Assembly: GCA_002633005.1 (NCBI GenBank)
Contig: NMRA01000275.1
Location: 1-64,000, forward strand
Length of the DNA stretch: 64,000 nt
DNA from: Phoronis australis
Taxonomy: Eukaryota; Phoronida; Phoronidae
Direction: 5' to 3'
This document shows, piece after piece, positions 11,467 through 23,403 of the stretch. The notes beneath the pieces are model-generated. The model was not told the origin of the DNA. It ran no database searches and saw only the letters and a program-made list of their open reading frames with translations. Made by a program: the position numbers and the translations under genes. Numbering within the stretch: the first letter of the stretch is position 1; the number at the start of each line of letters is the position of its first letter.

Positions 11467-14400
11467 GAAGACTGAATGAGACTTCGTGAAGACTGGCAGG
11501 GAGAGGGTAGCCTACTAAGTACATTTAGTTTCGATCTGACCGTGCGAGTATATCCAATGGGAGAGGTTGAAGCGCAGCGGCCCTAAACTTTTCTGTCACG
11601 CGGTGAGATAATGCGATCTTGACATGGGATTGATGATTGTCTCGTGGTTGATAATTCATCAACATTCCTACCTCATATTCTTTTAGAAATGGAAGCACAT
11701 ACTCATTTTTCCATATTCGTAAGACATGCGGACAATTTCATCCTAACAAATTGATTTATTAGCCAGGTGTATTTTTGTCAGTATATTTGCATCTAATAAT
11801 AGAAGTGTCACTTATTTTTGCATGTAACTATATAACAGTTACACCTGAGTAAGAAATTTTAGATATTTTCGGAGTAATGAACCTTCGAAGTGGTGAATCT
11901 TTGAAGTAGTGAACCTTCGGAATAGTGAACCTTTGGAATAACGGGCTGTTCCCATTTCCAGCGATGTAAGCAGCTTTTAACAAAACTACATGATGAAAAA
12001 TTACGTCAAGTCATGCTCAGACTAAATATTACTGTCCGAGTATATAACGAGGTGTAATCACTCATTTAAAAAGGTCTGATTTGAAAGTTTGGCAGGAGGT
12101 AACACGATAACATGAGGCCTATATTGATCATTACATCCAAATTTTAGTCCTGTTTTCTGCGAGCAATCGTCACGACATCCTCATTTCTGATATTACAAAT
12201 TCCGTATTATCTCAGGAACATAGAGCTGATAACCATCGTTGGCGTGGATACAGTTTTCCGTTCCCCATAATTAAGCTTCAAGCGCCTTACCAAAAAATCA
12301 AGTGTCAACGTTTGCAAAAGGTCCACCTTTCTAAAAATTCGAACCACTCCCCGCGCAATGCTAGCTACGAGCCTGCGCTGCCCAGAAATAAACCAGGGTT
12401 ACATATACTGCAGTCGCATCGTCTGCATGTGGTTTGTGAACAGTTAAACATGAAGATCTAAAGCACCAACGCATATAGCTAATAATCAGTCAAGGCATGT
12501 TATACAACAAATATTTAATTACATTTTCCATCACAAAGTCTGGTAACCCGATTGTGTTCAGAGTCAGTAACATCACTGTTTATGTTTTTGAGACCTTGTT
12601 TGAATTTCTTGTCAGCATTAACGATCCTGAAAAAGTTGTTGGCAGCCGACTGTATAAATTCTAGGATTTCAGACACCAAAGATTTTGTCGTCTTTCTCAT
12701 ATTTCTAAAATTTTTGACAAGCTCAAAACAATAATTTTTTCGCTGTCTGAAATTCAGGAATTTTTACCATATGTCTTTATGAGGAAGAACAACGTCGTAT
12801 TATAGTATAAACAGCCTGAGAAGGTTTAAGAGCGTAAATGTCACACTTGTTACCTTAATATCGTAGACACAGTAATTGTCCACTTTGTTATCCAGATAGA
12901 ACTTGAGAGACTGCCTGTGTGCTAGGGGCATTTTTGTGCTGACGGCCATTTCCACAGCTGACTTAATCTCCAAGATGTTACCACGCAGATCTTTTTGACG
13001 TGACATCACATTGTACACAGCATCAACAAATGATGTGGGATGCAACTCTCTCTACATATTCTGAAAAAGACATTCTATTTATAAAACAGAAGCAAGACCA
13101 ACAAACCTGGACAACATGTAACAAGGTTTTAGAAACAATAATTTTTATCTCAATGCCAAAACCTGGACAACATGTTACAAGGTTTTACAAACAATTATTT
13201 TTATCTCAATGCCATCTTCATGCCATGAATAATACGCTTCCATAAAAAGTCACGCATTTCTAAAGATTTGTGTGACTTTTCACCTTTCCTCCTTATCAGA
13301 CCAGCTTTGACCGAGATCAAAGGGAGCACAGTGCCAGAGTCTGACTTAGTTGCGATGACTGCATTGTCTGGTGAGAACAAGACCTAATTAAGTGTAATTA
13401 CTTGACCATAAACTGTAGTAAACATCTATGCTTGTATATACTGGCAAATTTTCAAAATGCATTAACCAATTGTTTTTGTTGAAAACAAATACCACAGCTG
13501 TATTCAGACGAAAAAACAGCAAAGTTTCGATTATTCTTTTAATATACAACTAAGGTACATTAAAACATCTAAATAAACAACACACAGTAATTTTTAAAAC
13601 ATCACTTATAGCCATTGCATGCCGAACTACTTTACTCCAGGAGTAGTACACTAACCGGAAAACTAATATTCGTGGAAATGCGCCGATTTTGATCTTAGCT
13701 TAAAGTTGTGAGTGAACACCTGTGAAGAAAACTAAGATGGCTAGCTCTGTAGTCAACGAGAGAGTGCAAGCGGTGGATGAGGTTGGTCGGTGGGCAAGAG
13801 CTCTGATTTCATTTTTTAAGACTGAGGAAAAGCTAGAATAGTTATGTAGTTACTACAACCAAAACTGTCCAGAGGTTCCAAATCTTCAGTTTGGCTATCA
13901 CCATAATTGCACTTTTGTATATATTTAACGATTTGAGTTCTAATAGAGACTGAACTTGCACTAATGACACATGTAGTTTTGTTTGCTATGAAATGTTTGG
14001 TGTGGCTGTAATCTGAAAAATTCAGGGATGGGTTCACACTTAACTGACTTCTAACTTGTTTTGATACTTTGTTTAAACACAAAATTAAAAGACAGCAACC
14101 GAAACCGGTAAGAAAAAAACACAAGTAGACAGGAGTATTAAAATAAAGTATTGAAAACAGGTATGAAAAATATTCAAAACCAATGTTCCTTTGGGAAGTG
14201 GCCCTTTATCAAGATCGATGCAAATTAACTTTTTAGTCTTTTTGTAATGTTTAAAATATACCAAGTTAACACTTCTCTCCACATCCAAGGCTTTAACTCT
14301 GTCCAAATGCCAGAGAAAAACAATTTGGGGGTAATAATGACCACCATTGTTAAGAAAGTAGTGCTAGCTATTACCTTTCCACTTCATTAACTCAGACCTT

Positions 14401-14856
14401 CATCAATACAAAGGGTGCACTGAATAGGCATCATATAAGTTGTCTGGGGCTTAGGGAATCAGAGCCGTGACCAGTGTAAGTGAGAAATTCTCCACCTGTT
14501 GCAATGACTTGTCCTTTGAACAGCAAGATCAACAGCTACATAAAACACCACAACCCTACTCTGACTCAGTAGTATTTACCAACAATGCTGAATGTCCATC
14601 AGACACAAAATCTTACTGCTGCTATGCGGTGATCCCCAAGTCACATCAAAACTTGCAAGGCTCAACATTCACCACTCTGATGCTAGTCAAAGGGAGACAA
14701 TAGGTTTAATGACTGCAAAAACCATTGTTCGGATTGTTGTTGTTTTGTAAGATAGAACTTTTGAAATTATTAGCTTTAACAAGAGCCATAAAACAGCAAA
14801 ATCTGTTGCATTTTTGTAATTCCCAGTGTTGGGATTATAACTCTTAATAGGTCAAC
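11467..14856. other. Duplicated non-coding stretch
   Basis: This is the distal part of the duplication with no recognised gene. Open frames that persist in both copies (for example 13816-14124 minus versus 49461-49727 minus) differ at about 9 of 88 residues, most nucleotide changes being non-synonymous. This argues against coding constraint. A sequence GCTACGAGCCTGC at 12364-12376 is inverted relative to GCAGGCTCGTAGC at 7517-7529 and may mark the ends of another old element. Confidence 0.5.
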
Positions 14857-15760
14857 TTGAAATTGAGTCTATGGGGTGCCATGCCATACATGCAGAGATT
14901 GACAAATGAAATTCTGGTGAAGGTACAGAACAGTTCTCACAGGGGTTTGCCTATCGGAACACACGTCAATGTACTCTTTACTCTTTCCTCACTCTGTCAA
15001 ATAAAGAAAGGTTTTGAGTCATTTCACATCACCAGCCATACAGATGAGCACAGAAATAAGGGCAAAAGAATGCAAAATTGGCACTTATCACTCTAAAACC
15101 CCTGCCGATGCTGGACTTAAGCCAACAATACATTGCAAAAGCAAATTTCCTACAGATTCCAAAAATGTGGTCCAAAAGTACTATCAACCAACTAGATTTT
15201 ACAAATCTGGCTTGCATGAGGGTTACATGAAATCACGGCCAATTTCTCAGTTGCTACGCAGCAATGCACAATTGCAACACTGGGGCCACCATCTTGAAGA
15301 TTTAGAGTGCAGCTACAGCCAAGAAAGTGTACTTTTTTCATTCTCAGCATTTCAGACCACATTCAAAAGGCCTTATGTAGAATACCAAAAATGCCTCCAA
15401 GCCTGGCCTACCACTAAATTTTAATATTTTGGGAGTGCAACCATATTGAGACTGCTCAACAGAGATGGTGATCACTGCAAAAGGTACCCGCTCATCCAAA
15501 ACTTACCACAAACAGATGGCGCTTCTCATCAATCACGTGTCAATTTATCACTAAGGGGCCCAAACAATACTTCGTGCCAGAGAATTTTGAACCAGCACCT
15601 TGACCTATATTCTCATTTTGCTGCTGACATTAACCACAAGTCATGATACTTCATGAATGAGAAAGTGTATGGCCTGATGAGTGGCGAATTGGTGTGGAAA
15701 AGAAATCTTTGTGTCCGATGTTGAATGAACTCCTTGTCTAAAACTCCTTTCGTAATAACA
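14857..15760 (+). repeat. Dispersed repeat family, longest copy
   Basis: Parts of this stretch recur at 50463-50900 (through the duplication), 52990-53190, 54795-55370 plus 55637-55760, and inverted at about 20030-20115. Landmarks are ACAGAACAGTTCTCACAGGG, GGGGCCACCATCTTGAAGA, GGTACCCGCTCATCCAAAAC and GTATGGCCTGATGAGTGGCG. No coding domain or terminal structure was recognised. It behaves like an interspersed element of unknown class. Confidence 0.65.
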
Positions 15761-16432
15761 CAAGAATTAAGATGAAAGTGTTCAGATAATCTATGCTCAG
15801 TGTTGTGGTTGCTTGCCCTAAATGCTGGGGTAAACTATAGATTCAATGAATCTGACCATGGTGATCAGGCGACATATAAGTCGGTCAAATAAACCGATTT
15901 TTGCTCTTCAATCGTCTAGTTTTTTAGCGAACTTTAGTAATGGTCAGTGCTTCAGTTACAACGTTCACCCGATGAAGTCCATATAATAGATCATTTCACC
16001 ATGCCAAAATTAATCCTTTATGTCAAAAATGCATAAAGAGCTTTGATAATTCACTTTTAGCTGTTACATAATTCCTCGTAGTGGTGACCCATTCTGTCGG
16101 GTATTTTTCTGTGAGAAGTTTGTGCCACTACTAAACCTAACTGTGTGAGGTGAAATTCATCTTACAATTTGTAGCCTACAATGTTGCAATCCTTTGGGAA
16201 GCATGTGCCTTATGACTAAATTAGTACACCTCATTTTTTAACACAAAAACATATCTGCAAAAATGTGTTGATGAATCTACACTGGACAATGTTTTGCACC
16301 AGACGATATTTTCTTAACCACTCACAAAGGTTTTGAATAATTATTCATTGCAAGTGTCTGTGAACATGTACCACCATACTGCATGCGAAAAGATTCGAGG
16401 CTCGAAGTTGAAGTCCGCAAAAAACAACACTC
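15761..16432. other. No feature seen
   Basis: AT-rich sequence without protein-like frames, repeats or splice-framed exons that I can support. Confidence 0.4.
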
Positions 16433-17998
16433 TATAGACCTAATTCACGCCGACAGGAGGAGCGTTCCAAAACGAGGCCCACTACGATAGCTCCGTTGGC
16501 TTATCGGCATACTGGTTGTATTTCGCGTTGCTCGAATCCCTAAGGAAGTTGAGATTCGGAAGCGTACGTTCAGTCCTTCCCATACACCGCGACGAAGGAA
16601 AATATGGCTGTGTAAAATTTATAAATGTTTTCGAAAAGTTAGAACACGCATCTCAGTTGCCGAGCATCATAGCAACGGCCACAGAATCTTCGGCTAGCCA
16701 TGCTGTGTTCATGACTACGGATTGAAACATGATGCACTTTTCTTCCCAAGAAAGGACAGGGCCCTCAATTCCTCAATTTTGGGACTGGATATTGGCCCAG
16801 TAGGTCTCTCAAAAATATTGAAAAGTCCCCCGAAATTCCCTCCACAAGGCCTAAAAAACTCCCCTAGTGATTGAAACCTTCTCCCCGAAGTTCAAATCAC
16901 CTGTAACCACACAGGTGACAATTTGAAAGAGCACAAAATGTTACTTGAGACAGAGCCTGTGAGAGCATGCAACAGGACGGGGGTGCTGATCGGGAGGTAG
17001 ATTTTTGCCCCGCACTCGGCAAAAAAAATACGCTCTCAGAAGGCACAGGCACCTTTCCCCTCATGAACGAGACCCCTGAAGAAACAAGACAACTTTTCTT
17101 ACTCTGTTCAGTTAACTGAAATTGAGCTCTAAAACGAGGTTATGCTTTGGATGAATGAATTAGGTGTTTCAATTTTAAAATTCACTGGTCCGGATAGTTG
17201 AAACTTAACATATGAAATAGACGTCAGAATTATTAAAACCAGGATAGCAGAATTGATCGGTCAAATAATTACTTGTAAATGTGAGCAAGGGAGTGAATGA
17301 GAACCTGCATATAATGCGAAAGCGATGGCTCGGGCTGTGCTCGTTTTTAATTTTTTTTAATATAAAAATGGTCAAATAAATTTTATTTACAAACCTGGTT
17401 TTTTATTTTAATAAAAATATATTCAATAACATCAGTTATTCTTTCAGATGAATGACAAATCAACTGTTAGTCCCGGTAGTCTCTACCTCACCAGGACCTA
17501 GGCTTGATGTTAATATTCTTGATCAACAAATAAAACCAGATGTGACTAATTGCACATGAAAGCAAAATGCTATAAGCCACCACTGTCGAATATATCTTCA
17601 ACTCGTCAACAATACAAGCAGATGACTTGTAGAAAGCATTTTTATCAACAATTTACAAGAAGAAACGTAACCCTGTATTCAGCATAATACCTAATCCGTA
17701 ACACTACGATCGCCGTAGTTTGGTCATATCTACTTTTCATGTTTCGAACCTAGTTTTCCGAAAGGTAGGCACCGGGACAGTCTCTGGCCTTTCGTCAGAC
17801 AATTTTTTGATGCATTGACTTGTTCTCCGATGTAATTTTCTACGTCTGGGATTAATTATAGACACATTTTTAAGATTTAATATCCAGGTTGGACTCAAGA
17901 GACCGGCCATGTAACTCACGCAAGGTCAACTTTAGCTTGGTTTATCACAGTGAGCCTCGCTTTGGATTTTAATGTTCGCCGCGTGAATTAGGTCTATA
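16433..17998. mobile_element. 1.57-kb element with perfect 18-bp inverted ends
   Basis: TATAGACCTAATTCACGC at 16433-16450 is repeated exactly in inverted orientation at 17981-17998. If TA is the duplicated target, the element proper would start TAGACC. The interior has only short frames (for example 16516-16725 plus), none recognised, so it looks non-autonomous. Its right end directly abuts the 3' end of the non-LTR retrotransposon remnant at 17999-19096. Confidence 0.65.
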
Positions 17999-19096
17999 CA
18001 GTTTCTGTTTCTGTTTCTATTGTGACATCAGAGGGTAGGCACCGGGACAGTCTCTGGCCTTCCTTTTCCAGTATCGCACGCAATGTAAATTTGAAGATGC
18101 AACCAAGTTTGTGCTGGTTACACGCTCTTCGATCTTTTACCCTGATACGAGTTTTTGCTGCATCTCCATGTTGCCATCCTCGCTCTATGAGGCGCTTTGT
18201 TGCCCATCTCTCCTGCTGTTGTACAATCTCGGCATCTGTAAGCGATTCGCGCACTCTGGAGATTACATCTGCTGGTGCAAGGAGCAGGTCGGCAATTGGT
18301 TCTGCGATGCTTGCAAGCTCATCCGCCTTGACGTTGAATGAGATGCCACAGTGCCCTGGTATGTAAACACTGGTGAAGAGACCATTAATAGAGCTGAACA
18401 GAGGGATCCAGGAATCTTTCACATGACCAGTTTTTAGCCTGCTAATGAGGCTGAGGGAGTTTGTAAGTAGAAATAATCTGTCTGCAGGTGTTGTGTTCTG
18501 TGAGCGCAAGACTAGGGCGTCTTCATATGCTTCACATTCAGCTCTATAAAAGACGAGGATTTTCCAACCCGTGCTGTTGACCATTCGAAGAGGTGTTGAC
18601 CCTCACGAGTCCAAGCAACTGCTGCCCAAGCCGTAGTGTCATCTCTTAGTGAGCAGTGCGTTGCAACAATGATTGTGGGAGATTGTTCTTCAAGCCATTC
18701 CGATACAGTTGCTTGATTGATACAGTCAGCTCTTTCCTGCCAATGACGGCCTCCAATCTCCATGGTGTTGATGACAAAGTTTGTGGCTTTGGACCACTCT
18801 ATGCTGTTGATGTTCTCCACTGGACATACCTCTTCGACAAGCTCGCTAGCTCTGATAATCCGTGATTGAACAGTTTTCTGCCTCTGTGCAGTGTGCTCAT
18901 CCCTATGCTCTCTCAAGTCCAGGTACAGAGGATGAGAGTTGGCTGTAGCTGCCTTTAGAAATGCTTGGGCTGCTAGTGTCTTCTGTTTAGTACGGATGCT
19001 ATTGATACCTAACCAGTATTGGAGACTGTCTACAGGAGTGGGTCTAGCTGCACTGGTTACTATCCTCATGGCCTGGTTTTGAATCCCACAAATCAC
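17999..19096 (-). pseudogene. Non-LTR retrotransposon 3' part: RT tail plus RNase H
   Basis: Two overlapping minus-strand frames (19096-18512, then 18584-17994) give the end of a reverse transcriptase (GIQNQAMRI, TPVDSLQYWLGI) and a ribonuclease H domain. RNase H motifs are recognisable but damaged: ATHCSLRDDTTAW where TDGS is expected, YRAECEAYEDAL with its Glu, LLTNSLSLISRLKTG where TDS is expected, and PGHCGISFNVKADELA with the His and Asp. Loss of two catalytic Asp positions and a frameshift near 18512-18584 mark it as dead. RNase H downstream of RT is usual in the I/R1/Jockey/Tad groups. The element is truncated at its 5' side near 19100. Confidence 0.8.
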
Positions 19097-19099
19097 AGA

Positions 19100-20984
19100 A
19101 GTCGTTGCTTATAAGTTAGGCCTGTGACACACATACCGATAGAAGAGGTCTCGCGATTCGCCAATTATCAGGCTATTTTGAGAATGAAATGAAGCACGTT
19201 TTCCGTGTTTGTAGCTCAACTTTTTGGCCAAAATAATGATTTTACAATATATTTTTTAATTTCTAACTTTAAAATCTTCTTCCTCGTTCGTTTAGACTAA
19301 AAATCGGCGTATTTATTGAGGAACAAGCGAATTAATAATCTCTTTTGAATTTGAGTATTTTTGCTTGGTTGTGCGTACTTGCACACTGGGGGCTTGATTT
19401 ATACGTACGAATCCGCATTTTTTGTGTATGGTACACAGGTCTGGGACTTTGCCACCACACCAGCTTTTAAAGCGGCTGCTAAACCGGTCCCACTTTTCCG
19501 CCCCAGCGAGATTTTGGCAACTCATCAACCATAACATAATTTTAATTAGGTTGAAATACAATTACTATATTTTTTACATTATGCTTGAATTATACATGGT
19601 GATGTACATGTTAGGTTTTGTTCTCTCGAGATATTTTCTTTTTTCAGTGTCTCGTTAGCCAACAACCGTGAGTCCAGCAGACGGACTCCACGGCAGCTGA
19701 TGGTTCACCAAGTAGAAAAGGCTGTAATATTTTATGTACTATCAATACTAAGGCAAAAGAGAGCAGTTTCAATATATAATTATATATCCGTTTAATGATC
19801 TGAACATACGTAGGTACTGGTAGCAAATTGCTAGCATGCACTATAAACATGTTGGTGGCCATGATTAATAACAGCTGACAGTATAAACAAAGAGTGAAAC
19901 ACTGAGCTCGTCATGTTACAATGGCGGTGTGACGTTAGTAGTTGTAGAATGTGGGTCTAAGTGCTGGGTCAAGATTCAGTTCCCACAAGAGTGTTACATG
20001 ACTGTGAGCAGCGCTGCCTGTAAGTAAAGCGTCATTGCATCCAACGCCATCTGTTTGTGGTAAAGGTTTTGGATGAGCGGGTACCTTTTGCGTGGTCACT
20101 CATATTGAGGCCAGTATGTAATGCTTTACGTACATTGCAGGCCACTGTTGGCACTGCTTCTACAAAACACTAAAACCATTAACAAAAGCTGTAACAGCAA
20201 ACCCTTTGTTAATGAGAATCATCTCCCTGAAGATTCCAATGACATGCCAATGGGTTTCATTTCTTGTTATTTGGTCCTAAGACCCAAACAAGAAAGTGGT
20301 ATTTGCATGATTTACTTCAAAATGACATTGTTCTGAAAGCAAGACATTCAATGAAATGGTTTTGGCCGGGAGCCGTTATTGTCAAAACAAGCCTAAACGC
20401 TGTTCGTACTTTTATTCTCCATTATGTCAGCTGTTTCTATTGACTTGTTTTTGTCAAAGATGATAATTCCCCACCACCAAATGGAATTTTGAAGCTGAAA
20501 CCCTAACAATGTATTTGGGAATTCCCTGTTAAAGAAGTTGTAGCTGCATGGAATCTCAAAGCAAGTTTGTGATTTAAAGTGCCAGGTTCTTGTTTATGAA
20601 ACCGATAAGACTCAATCTCTTATAAGACAATTTCAGCACACAAAGTTGCTGGACGGTGGGAATAGGTCACGAAGACACAAACTTAAACACTGACTTTAAT
20701 TCACGGTCAAATGTTAAATCATGCAGCTACAAATTCATCTGGGGCAAATTTTGGCATTTCCAGCCATGAATTTTTGTCCAAAATGGTCACAATCGAGTCA
20801 CTGTGTTATGCAGTGAATAGCTACTGAAATTCAGGAAGGTGCTGCTGCCGTAATCTAATTAGCAATTGGCTTTTTATTGGATGTCCCACGTGAGACAGCA
20901 GAGGGAACGATGAAAAGCACATGCTTTGTTTTTCCATCGTGTGAACGTTACTCTGTTGCCTGTGCTCTACAACTTTACATTATG
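19100..20984. other. No gene seen; one dispersed-repeat fragment
   Basis: A piece at about 20030-20115 is the reverse complement of 15450-15530 (shared GCGGGTACCTTTTGC and CATCTGTTTGTGGTAA). Otherwise I see only short chance frames. Confidence 0.4.
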
Positions 20985-20986
20985 CT

Positions 20987-21097
20987 ATGGTGAGGCATGG
21001 TGTTTGTGATGGTGAGGCATGGTGTTTGTGATGGTGAGACATGGTGTTTGTGATGGTGAGGCGCGTTTGTGATGCTGAGACATGGTGTTTGTGGTGG
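20987..21097 (+). repeat. Minisatellite, 22-bp unit
   Basis: About five imperfect copies of ATGGTGAGGCATGGTGTTTGTG in direct orientation; the fourth is shortened (GAGGCGCGTTTGTG). Confidence 0.85.
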
Positions 21098-21105
21098 ATG
21101 CAACA

Positions 21106-21966
21106 AAACTGCCCTTGTTGTCTATCCAAAGCAGAAGACCCTCACAAAGAAATGGCACAAATTTGTCAGTGACATCAGAATATGGGACAAGTCAAAGACT
21201 CAATTGCCAGGCTTGTGAATCCCTTGACATGTTACAATCACTTTGTCAAGTGTTGCTTTGATGAGAGAATTGTAGTAATTACTGAGATCACTCAACTCGG
21301 GAATCAAACCACTATTTATTTATTATTATTTGTTAATGTAATATTTACAATGAGGGTAGCCCCATCAGTTCACACTGCTTTCTTTCCATGGAGGCCCCTG
21401 ATAAACCCGGTAAGTGTCTAAACCATTTCGCTGTTTAGTGCAATGGGCCCAACCATGACGCCTGCGCTCGTCTGATGCACGGTAAATGATACCAGACCAC
21501 CTGCATTCTTTTTAACCAACACATAGCTAATAAGCAAATGCCCGTTAGCAGGTGGCAAACAGAGGATCATTCTACAATTCACCCAAAAAGTAGTTCACAA
21601 TTTTGAGCGTGCTGCTGCACCACTAGAAGGTTAGATTAATTTAATCAAAAAGTACAAATATGATTATTTTTCAGTTATGGTCTTATCACTACGCTAACAT
21701 ATTGAAAGTATGCAAATGGTGTTATTACATACCTTATACCTACCTCAAGCAGAGAGTTCTCCAAGGAATTTTGGCCACATTGAATACAGGCGCTGGGTTG
21801 TTTTCATGGTCATAATCATGTTCTTCGACAATTTGATGATCGGATCTGAAATTTTGTCCATTATAGCATGTATCATATTACACATACATGCAAAAACATC
21901 AAATTTTTCTGTACGCCTCCATGTGACACTGCGTCTCTCAATTTAAGTTTCTGTCTAAAGACAATA
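21106..21966. other. No gene seen; faint SINE similarity
   Basis: About 21525-21575 (AGCTAATAAGCAAATGCCCGTTAGCAGG) resembles the tail part of the tRNA-like SINE copies at 56569 and 56961. It may be an old fragment of the same family. Nothing else is supported. Confidence 0.3.
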
Positions 21967-23385
21967 TACCGCACTCGTTCGGCTTACCGCCCATGTTCGG
22001 CTTACTGCCCACCCCCGAAATTTTCAATTTTTCATTTTTAAGCGCCCGTGCTTGGCTTACCGCCCACCCCCCATTTTTTATGATCGAGACCTCCTTAAAA
22101 GTGTGTGCTTTTGTGAACGTTCGTCTTGCAAAACTAAGATTCCAAAACGTGCGTAACTTGCTTACCTTTCAATGACAATCAATCAAGTTTTAGTGAAACC
22201 GGGAACTTGCCTTACTATGGCGGTAAAATACCCATATTCTCATGCTAGATTAAGCGCAGAATTTCGTGTCAGCATGTACTGATCACTGAGACAGCACTTG
22301 TTGAATGTATTTCATTGCCATGGAAGAACCAACGAAGCGGTACTTGACAAGAATTTCAAGTCCATGGCCTACCTCTCTGGATTTCCCTGACAGTACACGA
22401 AACATCACCACCCTGAGCAATGAAACAAAAAACACGAGCACACGCGGCTGGTACCTGAACAACGATTTTGGAAACTCCACCAACATTATTTTGGATGCAT
22501 TGTTTTGAATGCAAGCAGATACGGGCCATTGTTTCATGTCTTTGTTAAACGAATGTTTTTAACGACTCACTCCCGACACCAAGGAAGCACCCAACCAAAA
22601 GTAACTGCGCAAGAAATTAACTTGTAATTAAGCGCAAGTCGAAAGTTCTATACACATCTGCGTGGTCAAAAACTTATTTTTTGAACTCTTGATTTGCTTG
22701 ACTTTTTACATGATGTGTTTTTGCTTCATTATTTTCGCAGCCGACTGACTACGTATCATGCGATTGTTGAGCACTTCGGCTTTGAAAAAATTTCTGGGAG
22801 GTCGGTGTTGGCTGTTCAACACAGAAAGAAACATACTATGTATATAAAGTGCTGCATTGTTCAAACTAGGTTCAAAGTATTTAGAAGAAAGACTGGCTGT
22901 CAATCATTAGCACGTTTGGTTGCCAAAGTAACTAGTGGCGGCATATCTTTACAAAATCACCTGCTTCCCGTAGCAGAACCTGATGATATAGTGTAGTCTT
23001 GTGTGATCTTATTTTTCTCTCAAGAAACTTGGCCTACTGAAGGCACGTCTATCTGTAAGAATACCTTAGTTCCAAGACATGACGAGCAGCGACCGAGGTA
23101 CGTAATGACCCAATCACGCTCGGGATCACGGCGCCATTGTATTGTGTGCACCAATTCCACTTCAGCTCATCGAAGTCCGTTACGGTGACGTATACTTAAT
23201 ATGCTTAGAGTCCGACGTCAGTGTAGCTACGTGAAGGTAAAATCGGTCCTTTGTGCAGTAAGCACGTACTCTTGACTTTTCAAAAATTTCAATTTTAACC
23301 GTCCATGCTCGGCTTTAAACGCCCAACCCGTTTTTTTAGATTCCCAATTTAAGTGCCCTGGGTGGTAACCCGGACAAGTACGATA
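21967..23385 (+). mobile_element. Degenerate TIR element of the CCGTA/GGCTTACCGCCC family
   Basis: The left end reads TACCGCACTCGTTCGG with repeated CTTACCGCCCA blocks. The right end, read inwards, is CGTACTTGTCCGGGTTACC followed by CCCAGGGCACTTAAATTGGG. These are diverged versions of the ends at 27111-29286 and 26196-26982. The interior contains the decayed reading frame at 22694-23188. Confidence 0.6.
22694..23188 (+). pseudogene. Unidentified element-encoded protein, one stop
   Basis: Two stretches in the same frame (22694-22996 and 23003-23188) are separated by an in-frame TAG. The second half matches the minus-strand frame at 7422-7051, with shared CQSLAR, ILFFSQE and SRRHCIVCT segments. 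Similarity at the protein level in two diverged copies suggests a former coding sequence of this transposon family, perhaps with a Cys-rich zinc-binding tail (Cys-x2-Cys in HCIVC). I cannot name the transposase class. Confidence 0.45.
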
Positions 23386-23403
23386 TTTCAACAAAATAAA
23401 AGA

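Larger units (their letters stand above)
8340..11950. mobile_element. Second foldback-like element (tandem-unit arms)
   Basis: At 11876-11946 there are four imperfect copies of a 16-bp unit of the form AGTGAACCTTTGGAAT. At 8346-8450 the same kind of unit occurs repeatedly on the opposite strand (for example GTTCACTACTTC and GTTCATTACTC, with CCTTCGGAA/TTCCGAAAC). The inverted arrangement of short tandem units is foldback-like. In the duplicate (46731-47600) the arms are about 0.8 kb apart, because the 2.7-kb TTAA element is absent. Exact termini and a target duplication were not found. Confidence 0.4.
5362..15274 (+). repeat. Segmental duplication, copy 1
   Basis: This stretch aligns collinearly and in the same orientation with 43665-50900, differing by a few per cent by eye plus indels. 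Copy 1 carries the 2.7-kb TTAA-flanked element, a 22-bp stretch near 8744 and about 50 bp near 6810 that copy 2 lacks. It lacks about 134 bp that copy 2 has at about 43972-44105. The right boundary falls inside a dispersed repeat (14857-15760), so that repeat may have mediated the duplication. No host coding exon was found in it. Confidence 0.9.

Noticed and set aside
13816-14124. Minus-strand frame with a hydrophobic start, preserved in the duplicate at 49461-49727
   Set aside because: Differences between the copies are mainly amino-acid changing, and neighbouring frames are disrupted, so there is no sign of selection on a protein.
14467-14703. Frame conserved in both duplication copies (50073-50309)
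   Set aside because: Conservation is explained by the recent duplication; no domain, start context or splice borders.
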